NCBI GenBank assembly: GCA_963575745.1
Contig: CAUYUJ010020598.1
Location: forward strand, 10,087-74,086
Reading direction: 5' to 3'
DNA: 64,000 nucleotides
From: Prorocentrum cordatum
Taxonomy: Eukaryota > Sar > Dinophyceae > Prorocentrales > Prorocentraceae
A model generated the notes under the pieces. That model was not told where the DNA came from, did no database searches, and saw nothing but the letters and a program-made list of their open reading frames with translations. The position numbers and the translations under genes are program-made. Of the stretch, positions 31,265 through 42,030 are shown piece by piece (within the stretch, counting starts at the first letter, position 1; every line of letters begins with the position of its first letter).

Positions 31265-31445
31265 ACGACAGGGCCGTTGTTTTACCGGTTCCGCTTTGCA
31301 ATTTTTGTTGCCGGTTCCGACGCCGTTTTTTTACCGGTTCCGTCGCCGTTGTTTGACCGGCTCCGGCTCCGGCTCCAATCCAGGAGCCGTTATTTTGCCA
31401 TTTCGGGTCGCCATTTTTTTGCCGGTTCCATTTTCAAGGGGCATT
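31265..31445. repeat. ACCGGTTCCG tandem repeat inside LINE2 RNase H
   Basis: Irregular ~30-bp copies of CCGTTGTTTTACCGGTTCCG with variants (CCGTTTTTTTACCGG, GCCGGTTCC). The repeat splits the RNase H domain and appears inserted or expanded after the element landed. Confidence 0.8.
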
Positions 31446-32105
31446 TTTTTGGGCAGCGGTGAAGAAACGTCCCTGCCGCTTCTGGGGCCCACAACGGGCA
31501 ATCCCCATAGTAATGGTACTGCCCTCCTTCTTCCGGCGCTGCGTTCAACAAGAACGCATGGAAAGCAGAAGCCTCTGACGCAGGAGCTGCCTGGACCGGC
31601 CCAGGAAAAAGGACCACACAGAGTCGTATGAGCGTTTCCAAAAAGATCGACAGCAGCAACAGCAAAACCACAACGGATCGTCCAGAGAGACGGCCCATGG
31701 ATGCCAGACCCATCTCCGAACACAGGTGAGGTTAAGACTTGACCTTGACATCCGACTCGCTCCCATACAAACTCTTCATCAAACAATGCTGCTGGAAACA
31801 AGCGCTCGGGATCAGGTACTAGCGCCGTGTACCAGACAGGGTCATCCGGATGACCGTCGCGAACTCTCAAAGTCCCAATAGGCATACCAAAGGTCTGCCG
31901 ATACTGTCGAGTACCAACGCAATCCCACAACATATGACACTGCATGTGCTGGATCATCAGCTAGATGGCCACAGAAAGTACACTGAAGCGGGATGTGCAA
32001 TGCTCCTGACATAATCGTTTTAAAAGCAATTTTAGAAAAGGACCCAAAGCATGGCGACTCTTTGGTGAGGAGGGTCCTGAGAGGAGTCAGGAACGGAAGG
32101 CCCAC
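31446..32105 (-). pseudogene. LINE2 cysteine motif and RNase H N-terminal piece
   Basis: Frame 31842-32105 has LQCTFCGHLADDPAHAVSYV, the Cys/His motif that precedes RNase H in these elements. The next frame (31331-31957) has SPVFGDGSGIHGPSLW, the first catalytic RNase H Asp, and FAVAAVDLFGNAHTTLCGPF. A frameshift separates the two. Confidence 0.65.
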
Positions 32106-34060
32106 GAGGTGCTGTAGGAGAGGGTGCTGGGGAGTGCCATGCCTCAGCGTCCCGAGCGATTAGTGCAGACAGGTCGCGAGGAGCCACCCGTGCAATATCA
32201 ACTGACATCCCAGAAGCTGTGAGCCATGTTGTAGGAGTAGCTGGAGACCACCCCAATCTCAATAAGGTTGCAACCACTGCGGATGCTTGGCCGTGCAAAT
32301 CACACCAAGGCGTTTCGGCGGTGACGTTACGAGTCGCCCGTAGCGCTATAGCAAAACCTCGTCGAGCAGCGATGCCGGCAAAACTCCATTCCAACGAGAA
32401 GCCGCCCACATGGTCAGAACCTCTGTGTGTGCCAGTACTGCTGGGTGTAGCACGCGATCGAGGGCTAGGTCCATAGTGACAGACCTATGTACACGCGTGC
32501 CAAGTGCTGTATGATAATGCTGCTTGAGTTCGCGTATGTGTTGCGTGGAAATACCAGTGACCCCAACGCCATACATTGCTGTCGAACCGAGCGCAGGTCG
32601 CAACATCGGCTGGATTCGCCCGCCAGCTCTGCGGAGGTTGCGAATGCGTTTGGCACGCTTGGCAGTCTCTTTAAGACGATCCTTCCTGACGCGTTGGACA
32701 TCGGCCCGGGATGGCCGCACAGTATAGTCAATACCAAGATTCCGCGCCGTACGTGGCAGCGAGGCCTGCGAGAGATCTGGCGCACGGGTCACAACGTCCT
32801 TCGCTAGTTCAGGGTCCGTGGTAAGGAGAAACAACCTCGTGGGGTCAAGCGACGCAGTTAAACCAGCGGCCTGAAGTGCCCGAATTAGGTCGGTAGCAGC
32901 CTTGGGCGCGCGTTCCAACACAAAGCGTAAGGTCCCAAGAACATTCAACTGAACATCATCAGCAACTACCCCAAAGAAAGCGTACGGATTTTGCTGGGCT
33001 AGGGGATCCATGCCAGGGATCAGCATAACTCTCATCAGCAAGTCGGCAAAACCACATCCAACAACAATAGTTTGTGTAGCCTGCACCGTGCGACCTGGCA
33101 TACTATACAGAAGAAGCGTAGCAACGTCAGGTTAAAATCTAACATGATAGCCCGAACAACTAGAATATGATGCAATACGTGTTCAAAAGCCTTCATGATG
33201 TCGACGAGGAGGCTGCAAGATACCCACCCCCGTGCATGAGCAAATTCCGTAAGCACAGCCTGCCGCCAGACACACTGAATTGAAGACTTCCCAACTACTC
33301 CGAAAAAATACGGACGATCGTGTTCACGAGCCCACTGCGCCCCCCATGACCGTCGAAGCCACCTGGTGAACGAACCGATGTTGAAAACACAGCAACAAGT
33401 CGATCACCAGGGGCAGGGTTCGGGACGAGAGACAACAGGATATGGGCGAAGACTGGTGGCACAGAGCTCATTCGCAACGTGGCTCGCCATAGCGTCACCA
33501 GCGCCTGAAGTGCTGAATCAGACAGCTGTTCAAGGTGCCGGGGACGAATGTGATCACAGCCTACTGCCGTGCGTGCCTTGTATTTTTTGAGATCTGTCGT
33601 AAATTCGACGACGTTGGGAAAGTGAGCTGGTCCAGCTGCTCAGCCGTCAACCGGGGGAAATCTGGAGGGTCATGTGCCTTATCCACGCCCCAAACATTGT
33701 GCCAATACTCTTCACGACAATGAAGATGATGTTGAGGAGATCCGATGGGGGCCTCTGAATCCAACTCGGGGTCCACATCGAGCAGTTGCCCAAACGGCCT
33801 CCCCCGGGTAAATTTGTAAGCAGCAGCCGAACCCTTTGACGTTTCGGCGAGAACCCAGTCACACCACTGCTGGTGTCGAGCCTTCGACGATCACGTTTCG
33901 GCATGCCCGGCCATTTCATCCAGCTGGGCGACGAGAGAATTCACTGCATCATCAGACACAGCAGGAAGACATCGAACTTGCTCGCACCACCAATCCCATT
34001 CCAGGGGGCACGGACCTTCTCGAGGATTGGGGTGATATCGGCGCACCTTGCAAGCGCACA
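32032..34060 (-). pseudogene. LINE2 reverse transcriptase, frameshifted
   Basis: Pieces in order: YWHNVWGVDKAHDPPDFP and LTAEQLDQLTF (33776-33561); SLVPNPAPGDRLVAVF (around 33430); motif A LLVDIMKAFEHV (around 33205); motif C FGVVADDVQLNV (32346-33101 frame), where VADD replaces YVDD; then the thumb region to 32032. At least three frame changes and several stops make it non-functional. Plus-strand frames here are shadows. Confidence 0.75.
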
Positions 34061-34075
34061 GATAAGCATTGGTTT

Positions 34076-35269
34076 TCAAATCATTAGAACGAAGATGCAA
34101 GACCAAGGATGAACACATAGACAGGTACCTCCATAACCGACCAGCGAAGGTGGTCTGAGGATGGCCCCAGCAACGTGTGACAAGAGGAACCTGGAAAATT
34201 GAAAGCGGCTGGCCCCATTGCCCGTGTAGCTCAGAAGTTCCTTAGCGGACACCTTAGCCCAGCGAGACGCGGCATCTGCTAGACTGTCAGGGTCGTTGAA
34301 ACCAGCAAGAAAGCCGTTCCAATCAACAAGAAACTCAGGATCGCATCCAATGGCCAATGGCACCGGAATCCTGGGAGGACGGCGGATCACAGGCGTGAGC
34401 CTTTTTCTCAAAGAGCCTGCCAGTATGAGTACAACGGGCTCATGTTTCGCAGTGGCCGCACTGGGCCGCACTTCACAAGACGAATCGTCCGCTAACAGCT
34501 GATTAACAACAAAGTAGTCGATATCAGAGTGGTCCTCCCCAGGAAAGTACGTGTCTTCCGTGGGGGCTACTATACACCCATGCGCAAGTTCTGGCCATCC
34601 TGATGCTGCAAGCTGCTCTGGAGAATTTTGCCAATCGCCCCCAACCACATATGGAGACGAAACTGCACGAAGGACTGCAGCAAGTTGCAACAGCACCTGT
34701 GTGTTCTTAGCAGTGGTTTCCTCATCATTGCCAGTGTACAGATACATGCCGAAGATTGGAAGTCCCAATGGTACAACTCCATACCATGTGGTGCAAATTA
34801 CCCTCTCCAAGGGCGGGATATGTTCAACACCAAGCTGTAGCGGTCGCTTGCCATCGGCCCAAGAGGAAACCACACCGACCCCCGCTGACAAACCTCCCGC
34901 ATGGGTGAGGACAGAGGGCTGGAGGAGGGAATGGTAACCCCAAGAGCTGGCATCTGACATTGCGGTCTCTACAGCTTCCTCGCTTTTCGGTAGCTCCTGC
35001 AGCAAATAGACGTCGTAGGACGTGGAGCTGAGGAATTCACGAGCACGGGACCAGGTAGTAATATGAGCGGTAACTAGATACCAAGACTGAAGTCGCCGAC
35101 GGCGCCGATGACGACAACGACGCCGGGAGACGAAAGCATGGTTCCCACCAACTCTTCCTCCGCCTCCCCCTTTATGTGATATGGCTGGTTGGGATACTGG
35201 GGGCTCCCGGACAGGGTTACCCACCTTCAGGCCAGCGCTGGACGGCGGCCTGGACCAAGTCATCACCAT
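34076..35269 (-). pseudogene. LINE2 ORF2 N-terminus: APE-type endonuclease
   Basis: An open frame of about 397 codons from an ATG near 35269 (the frame is open to 35410). Endonuclease motifs: VYLLQELPKSEEA (catalytic Glu), VVGGDWQNSPEQL, HSDIDYFVVNQLL, and TAKHEPVVL (catalytic His). The endonuclease part itself appears intact, but the frame stops at 34076 before the reverse transcriptase. The frame is +1 relative to ORF1, as in LINE1 and LINE3. Confidence 0.8.
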
Positions 35270-36300
35270 GCTGGGGGGGCAGATCTCGACCCCCGTGCTG
35301 CTGTGCAAGCTGTAGGTCCCAATCCATACCAGCTGCATCGTCACCATCATCTTCGTCATCGTCATTTTCACCGCCGATGTGGGCGTCGCCTTCGTCATTG
35401 ATGTCGTCACAGCGTCGTCGTGGGGGGCGGGGCTGCGCCTTCGATTGGGCTGTTGGAGAGGCCTGGTGGACCTGGGCTCCGGGTGGGGTCAGAGATGACA
35501 ACTGGGCCAGGGCTTGCGCAACCTGTGGGGAAGCCAACGCTTCTGCAGGAATAGCCGCAGAGAGAGTTTCCAAAGCCCCGGTAGTAGATATTTCGGCACG
35601 CAGGTCAGAATCAGGCAGATCGCAAGACGCTGTTCCCAATTCTCCAAAGATTGTTGGAGACGATCTCGGCGCGCTGCAATCGCGTCCTTCTTCTCAATGA
35701 GGGTATCCATCTGCGACTCGAGAGTTTGGGTGGCAAGGCCTGCCTTTTCCAACTTTGCCGTAGTCCATTTAAGGTGACTCCTAGCTTGGGCACGGAGCTG
35801 ATCCGGGGACAAGAGCTCCGACTTACGCTGCCTGGTCTGCTCAACGCTGCTGATGCGCATGCTATCAAGCTCACGCTGAACAGGAACATAAGGAGATAGA
35901 CACTCAAGGATCTGGGCACAGTTAATGCGGGCCCGGAGGAGAAATCCCAAGTGCGGCAAGTCATGTTCACCAGAAGCTGCGGCAGCAGGCTCCCCAAGGT
36001 AGTCAGGAATACCACCCGTCTCATCGTCGTCATCGTGTGCATTGTATGCAGGTGGCGTGTCAACGGCCCTAATTACCCTTCCCACCACGATTATGGCGTC
36101 CTTCTCCTGCTTTGCCTCCTCCTTTCCCACCCTTTTCGCCTTTGGCCCATCCAGTCGATTCAACTTCACGGTGAGCCCTGGAACGAACACGACGACCCCG
36201 ACCAGGAAAAGCCAACCCACAGAACTTACAGTGCTCGGCCTTATTAGTGGCGTAGATCCAGCTGTCGGCACCGCATCGCTTACAAGCCAATTACGATGTG
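35217..36300 (-). pseudogene. LINE2 ORF1: zinc ribbon and coiled coil, frameshifted
   Basis: The zinc ribbon LACKRCGADSWIYA...HCKFCGLAF lies at 36290-36200. The coiled-coil part follows in a second frame (RISSVEQTRQRKSELL; TAKLEKAGLATQTLES; 35500-36130), and the acidic tail in a third (GGENDDDEDDGDDAAGMDWD) ends at 35217. Two frameshifts are needed, near 36140 and 35600. Confidence 0.7.
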
Positions 36301-36374
36301 CGAGACATGACAGCGGCCGAATGGCGCCACCGCGGCGAGAGCCGGAGAGGGCTGCAGACTTGAGCAGACTAGGC

Positions 36375-36410
36375 CTTGAGCCAAAATGGCTCGAGCCAAA
36401 ATGGCTACGG
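36375..36410 (-). other. Tandem spliced-leader relics at LINE2 5' end
   Basis: Minus strand: the outer copy CCGTAGCCATTTTGG+CTCGAG (36410-36390; one change from CTCAAG) is followed directly by the inner copy CCATTTTGG+CTCAAG (36389-36375). The inner copy lacks exactly CCGTAG. That is the product expected if a new SL was trans-spliced to the AG inside an older genomic SL and the mRNA was copied back into DNA. Confidence 0.95.
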
Positions 36411-36472
36411 AGGAGGAGGAGGAGGAGGCAGAGGAGGAGGAGGAGGAGGAGGAGGAGGAGGAGGAGGAGGAG
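36411..36472. repeat. (GGA)n tract abutting LINE2
   Basis: GGA repeats with one GGCAGAGG interruption, starting at the base after the SL. Confidence 0.9.
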
Positions 36473-37204
36473 GCCTGTCGACCTCTTCTTCCGCATGGCT
36501 CTCGTGCCGCGGGTTGCCTGTGGATGGCCCTCAAGACGTGTGCTATGGCGCCAACGTGTGCTTCTCCACCGAAGCCCGCCACTGCGACGCGACGCGAGTG
36601 CCATACTGAGGGCCGGCACAGGCTGCGCGCCACCCGTGGGGCGGAACGGCGGAACGGGGTAGACCCACGCTGGGCAGACACACGTCCGAGGCGGTGCCAG
36701 GGGAGGCCTCTCATAGGGAGGTCGCCAACTCCTCGAGGAGGAGGACGACCACTCAGGACCCCCAGCGCCCACCAGACCCCCCCCCAAATCCCCCAACATA
36801 TCACATGCTAGAACTTCCCCAACATATCCTCGTCTCGTCTGGGGAAACCAAAAGGTACCTAGAGCGCTACTCTCCGGACCTCTCCCCGGATGCGTTCAGA
36901 CCAGGACTTCGAGGCGCATCCAGCGGCGGCGACAAGGGCTGCCCAGGACGCCCCCACAACTGCGAAAACGAGCGCACCGGAACGGTATGGGTACCTTTTC
37001 CTCCTCCGATTTCAGCTTCGAAGCATCGAGCTGTTTGCGAAGGCCCCGGGGCCCGAACGCGGACCCCCCTCCCCAGCCCAGAAACCCCGCGAAAACGCCA
37101 GGGCTTCGTCTTCGAGCGTCCGCGCCCTCCCTCCTTGCCCCCCACCCCCATCCCAGGCGCGCCGCGCGGGAACGCGCGCGAAGGGGTGAGGGTATGGGGG
37201 GTTA
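36473..37204. other. Gene-free stretch between LINE2 and LINE3
   Basis: No recognisable protein on either strand. GCGTTCAGACCAGGACTTCGAGG at 36890-36920 resembles GCGCTCAGACCAGGACTTTGAGG at 5399-5425, a short dispersed repeat. Confidence 0.45.
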
Positions 37205-37315
37205 GCGCGGAGGAGGAGGAGCGAGGAGGAGGAGGAGGAGGAGGAGGAGGAGGAGGAGGAGGAGGAGGAAAAGGAGGAGGAGGAGGAGGAGGAGGAGGGG
37301 AGCAGGAGGATCAGG

Positions 37316-37352
<37 letters not shown>

Positions 37353-37482
37353 GAGGAGGAGAGGAGGAGGAGGAGAGGAGAAGGAGGCAGAGGAGGAGGA
37401 GGAGGATGAGGAGGAGGAGGCGGAGGCGGAGGAGGAGGAGGAGGAGGAGAAGGAGGAGGAGGAGGCGGAGGAGGAGGAGGAT
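37205..37482. repeat. (GGA)n and (GAT)n microsatellite
   Basis: GGA tract to 37315, pure GAT at 37316-37352, then interrupted GGA/GGC to 37482. Confidence 0.92.
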
Positions 37483-37701
37483 TGGGTTGGCCACTTCAAG
37501 GGCGAGGCTGGCCCTTCCAGCAACGAAGGTTGGTGGGAAGACCCTGCGTCGCCCAGCGGCACACGGCCCCCCACGAACCAACATGCCAAAACATCCAACC
37601 TGCAGAGGAAGGAGGAGGAAAGGGAGGAGGAGGAGGAGGAGGTTTTTTTCCCGCGAGCACAGCGTGGGCGAGCACCTCGCGTCCACCTGCGTCAGGCCCG
37701 G

Positions 37702-39231
37702 TTAGTCCTCCGCGCCGCCTGAGGCGGCGGAGGAAATTTTTGCCTCCACGCCACTTCCCGCGGCGGAGGCCCTGGCAGCATTCCCAATCGATTCCAGAAA
37801 CTCCAATTCCTGGGTTCTGGACAACGCGACCGCCTCTCCAGGCAGTCTGTCATTCTTATAAGGATGCTTCCCTGCCAGCAAACGATTACGCCGAGTCTTG
37901 GCTTTGTGGTCCCTCGGGTCCTTAGGACAACCTGTAAGTAACCCACAAGCCCTGGCGCTCAAACAGGCGCCGCACTCTCGACAGAAGGTGTGGTGGCCAA
38001 TTCGAGACAGCATGTGTCGCCTTGGCCCCTCCAAAGGAGCCCCGTCGACACTCGCTATCTTCTTCCACTTGGCGTGCGAGGAGAAACCCTCCCTGCAAAA
38101 CTTACGCGACAGCACCAGCTTGGCCTTATAGCTGTGGGCCCGTCTGGCACACCATGCACACCTCCAGGACCCCCTGTCCACCTCCAGGACGTGCCGAGAC
38201 CCGGGAGGAGGCAAAACCGAACGGCGCGGCCGAGGGCCAGGGGGCTGGGAGGCGCTCTGGTGACGGCCTGTGGTGTCATCAGTTGTGCCTATCTTACAGG
38301 TCATATCTCCGACAAGCCCGAGGACAGCACAAACCTCCTTAAATCTGGCCACCCACGTGTCTCTGATATGCGGCGGGATGGCGTCTAGCTTGGCGCCGTC
38401 CTTCGCTTGAAGGTCGGCGCTCTGATTCCCGAGGTACTTGCACAGCTCGAGTCCCTCGAGCTGTTGGGCATGGGCCTTCTTGGAATGCGCTTCGACTTTG
38501 ACGACGACGAGGTCACCCTCCCCAACGAACGAATCTTCAATCGCATTCCAAATTCTATGCCATAAATCGGCATGCGGTCGTCTGGCTGGGCGGCACCAGA
38601 CTGGGCCTCGCATGAAGCCCCGAACGACGGTAGAATTGTCGATCCCCACCTGTAGAGGGGCAGCGACATGCCGCAGAACATTCAGGAAACCGTACCATTC
38701 TGCTCTAAGCACACTTTGTGCCTGCTTAACTCCTGGAACCGTGCCATGCATTGCTTTGCGTATATTTCCATGCTGGTCGACAAAACAGAGGCCCCCTCCG
38801 AACGACTTCAACCCAGAAGCCCCGACCCCCGACCCATCCGAGTAGGCCAGTCCTGAGAGAAGGGGATCGTCCCCGTACTCTGGGTCCAGGGTCTCCATGC
38901 TGGGCGTGACGTCCAGGAAGGGATCCCCCAGTGGGTGAGGCACGAGAGCCCTGGAAAAGAGACAGGAAGAGGGGCACGAGGAGGAGGGGCGGTAGATGAT
39001 ATCAGGATAGGATTCACTTGCAGCCTGGCGCTGCTCCTGACACGCTGGGCACCCCTGGGAGCCCCAAACGTCAAACCACTCTTGCGCGGCCCTGTCGGCC
39101 GCTTCCTGAGGATCAGCAAGCTCGAGGTTGGGAACGGAGTAACCCTCAACGGGGAGAGGAGGAGTACGCCACTTGCTGATCCTGTGGATGAAAGAAGAGC
39201 CTGCAGTCGACTCCTTCTTCAAACGTTCTCG
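37702..39231 (-). pseudogene. LINE3 ORF2 C-terminal part: RNase H and zinc motifs
   Basis: Same frame as the endonuclease part, just after a TAG stop. It begins with the linker STAGSSFIHRISKWRTPPLP, then GCPACQEQ, then RNase H: LAYSDGSGVGASG (Asp), QSVLRAEWYGFL (Glu), VGIDNSTVVRGF (Asp), and LGNQSADLQAKDGA (Asp). The C-terminus has two Cys/His motifs (SWRCAWCARRA; HTFCRECGACLSA). No RT sequence is present, so the protein could cut RNA in hybrids but not make DNA. Confidence 0.82.
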
Positions 39232-40455
39232 CTATTCTTTTGACCGTGCGGCTGCCAGGTGCCGTTCGACGGTCTGAGCATTGGCTTCTGCGCGACGCTG
39301 GAGACCCATGATCTCTGGGGGCAGCTCCATGAGCGCTGGGCCCTCGAGACAAAGGGCGCGGTATCGTTCAAACTGGGCGATTACGTGCTCAGCCTCCTCC
39401 CCCAAGTCATGAACCAGCCGACTCCTTCCTCCTCCGATGCGGCGCTCGAGCTTTGCTCGTCGCGCACGTGCATGCATCCAGGTGCCCTCCTGCTGGGCAG
39501 CTTGTGCGAGGAAATTACTGGCTCGTGCGGCTACCCACCGCCATGCTTCAGCACAGTGTGAGACCTGCTTCCAGAGCTGATCAAGCTGGGTGCCCTTTAA
39601 ATCGTGCTGATGATCGAAGTCTGGCCACTGTGCAGGCTGCGGGACTGGTCCGCACGGCCTCTCGATTGGGAAAGGTCTAGGCTTGGCAAGCCTCCAGCCG
39701 CCTTTTGCTCGCGTCCTGGACTGCTTGACTAGACGGATTGGCGAATGAGGCGCGGCTGCGGTGTCTAAAACTTCTACCGTGTCACCGAACGCATGCTGGA
39801 TGCGGGCGTCGAGCACAAAGAAATCGCTGATACTGCCACCGCCGACTCCTGCGCACGTGGCAGTGGAGGGGAGACGCACCACTCCTCCCACATCTTGGCA
39901 CCACCACGTCTTGAGCCGCGACTCCCCCATCTCGTTGAAATCTGCTTGGAATATCCACGGTATGTCATACTGCTTGATGACCGTAGCGATGGCCTCCATT
40001 GACAAATTTTGAATCGTCCAACTTTCACGTGTCCACAAATATGCCGTGGTAAACATGAGGCCACCCTTCTGTCCAGCAGAGCACCAGCCCACTGCCGCGC
40101 GCCCAGCCGAGCCAGGAGGTGAGATATCAAACGTATTCATGCCTTCGAGGGTAAGAACAACATTCCTTGGCACACGAAATCCAACTCCACTAGACGGTCG
40201 TCCGCCTGGGCCGCTGACGGCTGGAACCAATGCTGCTGTATGCCTGTTGAAGCTGGCCGCCTCTATGTCCTTGGCGATGGGCGCAATCAACTTATGCACC
40301 TGAAGGAACGTGATGTGCATGGGGCCCACGATCTTCCTTGTGGCGACCTCGTCCAGCACATCGATAGCCTGCGCCCAAGAGGAGCAGTTGAAGCCTATGA
40401 ACTCGAGCCCCACATTGCGAGTGCCGCCCTTGCCTCGACGACGCGGGGGGCTCAT
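39232..40455 (-). pseudogene. LINE3 ORF2 N-terminal part: APE-type endonuclease
   Basis: From the ATG of MSPPRRRGKGG at 40455, 176 nt past the ORF1 stop. Endonuclease-like sequence: FIGFNCSSWAQAID, ITFLQVHKLIAPIA, IFQADFNEMGES, GSISDFFVLD, and AAPHSPIRLV. The usual catalytic QEH is VHK here, which suggests an impaired active site. It ends at TAG (39232) after HLAAARSKE. The frame is open upstream to an ATG at 42030, directly after the SL, across the whole of ORF1. Confidence 0.8.
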
Positions 40456-40630
40456 CTTATGTGAACTTGACCATGTAGAGAGAGATGTACTGGATGTTGC
40501 GTCAGGAGGAGGCCCTCTGCCGTGATCTGACTCCTGCGACGTGCTAGACTCCTGCCATGAGCCCGACCATGTAGAGCATTGAGTACTGGTACCTGTGGCC
40601 GTGGAGGCCGAGCTGCCGAGCCCGCGCGGG

Positions 40631-41983
40631 CTACAGCGGCACTGGCTTGGCCACTGCCTCCGCCCTGCGAGCCCTGGCGCGCTGCAAGGCCTCCGCCAGC
40701 TCCTTGCCAGCGGCTTCGCAACCAGCGTCAGGGCCAACATCAGCGCTGGCAGCGCCTGGCGAAGCGCCCTGGGCACCCTGCGCCTCCGCGGCGGGCTGGG
40801 CGGCCTGCTGGGCCTCCTGGGAGGACTGGGCTGGCGCCTGCGGCGGGCCTCCCTCGGGGCTCTGGGCCGCTGGCGCCTCCGCAGCCGCCGCCTCCGCAGG
40901 AGGGTCCTCGCGCGTGGCCTGGGCAGGCGCCTGCGACGGGCTCCCCTCGGGGGTCTGGGGCGCGGGCGCCTCTGCAGCCGCCGCCGCCGCAGGGGGGGCC
41001 TCGCGCCTGCGCTTCTTGAAGGTCTCGCGGAGCACCCTGATCTCTTCAAACTGCTCACGCTGGGACTTGAGGACGTCGGCCCCTGGCCCGAAGTGCGTGC
41101 GGACCGCCTGCTGCACCGACGCCTCGAAGGTCTGCTTGAGCTTGTTGAACTGCTCCCGCTGCTCGGCCGCGATGTCCAACCCCTCAAGGTCGAAGAGGGG
41201 GCCGTCCTCGATGACGAAGCTGGCCTCGCCTTCGCCCAGCAGGGCAGAGAGGTTGATGACCCCGCCGCCCTTGTTGGTCCCCTCGGGCTGGGAGTCCTTG
41301 CCTGGAGCCGCCAAAGCCTTCTTCTCCTGAGCCAGCTTGACCTCCGCACCCACCAGGGCGTCAGCTGCGGCATCGGAGCGGGCCTGGCACTCGTCGAGCC
41401 AGAGCTTGGCGTCGGCCAGCTGCTTGGCTCGCTTTTCCAGCTCCCGACGTGCAGCCCTCTCCGCTGCGGCCGCCCGCTGGATGCCCTCCTCCAGGAGCGC
41501 GGGACGCTCTGCAGGTGCCGGCGGGGCAAAGGCGCTCTCGAGCTGCTGGAGCGCCTGCCGCTGGGCCTCGGAGAGGGCCTGCCCACCAAGGGTCTGCACC
41601 ACCTCGCCGATCGCGAGCGGCTCGGTCCTCTGCGTGGTCTCCTCGGCTTCGTGGTACCAGTCGGTCTGACCCTTGTGGTTGTCCTGCCACCAGCCTCTGC
41701 TGCCGCTAGCCCAGACGCCACGGGGCTTTGGGGCGGGAGAGTACGATGGTCGCAGGGCCTGCCCACAGCTGTAGCACGACTGCTTGGTCTTGTAGGTCCA
41801 ACGGTATCCACATTTCTTGCATCCCACGTAGTCGGCCGAGAAGGAGATCCTTGGAGCTGGGGACTTGCCGCCTCCACGCCTGCGATCCGACATGGCGGCG
41901 GGATAGACTGGGACTCTGGACGGCAGCGCGCAGCTCCCCGTACAGGTCTCGAGAGAAGATGTCGGGCTGAACAGCCCTGGCAC
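40631..41983 (-). CDS. LINE3 ORF1: zinc-ribbon and coiled-coil protein
   Basis: 450 residues with no interruption. A zinc ribbon lies near residues 52-80 (YVGCKKCGYRWTYK, SCYSCGQALRP). A coiled coil follows (LSEAQRQALQQLESA; ERAARRELEKRAKQLAD; QFNKLKQTFEASVQQAV), then an Ala/Pro/Glu-rich region with two near-identical blocks (APAPQTPEGSPSQAPAQ and APAAQSPEGGPPQAPAQ). An alternative start is MSDRRRGGGKS at 41893, close to the ribbon. The likely role is RNA binding, as for LINE1 ORF1 (inference). Confidence 0.82.
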   Translation of the reverse strand: MPGLFSPTSSLETCTGSCALPSRVPVYPAAMSDRRRGGGKSPAPRISFSADYVGCKKCGYRWTYKTKQSCYSCGQALRPSYSPAPKPRGVWASGSRGWWQDNHKGQTDWYHEAEETTQRTEPLAIGEVVQTLGGQALSEAQRQALQQLESAFAPPAPAERPALLEEGIQRAAAAERAARRELEKRAKQLADAKLWLDECQARSDAAADALVGAEVKLAQEKKALAAPGKDSQPEGTNKGGGVINLSALLGEGEASFVIEDGPLFDLEGLDIAAEQREQFNKLKQTFEASVQQAVRTHFGPGADVLKSQREQFEEIRVLRETFKKRRREAPPAAAAAAEAPAPQTPEGSPSQAPAQATREDPPAEAAAAEAPAAQSPEGGPPQAPAQSSQEAQQAAQPAAEAQGAQGASPGAASADVGPDAGCEAAGKELAEALQRARARRAEAVAKPVPL

Positions 41984-42030
41984 TGCCGCGGACTAGCGGT
42001 ATCCACTTGTTCCCCTGAGGAACTCATCAT

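Larger units (their letters stand above)
30470..36410 (-). mobile_element. LINE2: decayed non-LTR retrotransposon with two SLs in tandem
   Basis: Minus-strand order matches LINE1: tandem SL (36410-36375), ORF1 zinc ribbon and coiled coil (to 35217), endonuclease (to about 34200), reverse transcriptase (to 32032), cysteine motif and RNase H (to 30878), then scattered Cys/His-rich pieces. Several frameshifts and stops interrupt each domain, and a short tandem repeat sits inside RNase H. The 3' end is not sharply defined and could reach 30033. The element is in sense orientation within the inferred 21-kb intron B-C. Confidence 0.85.
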
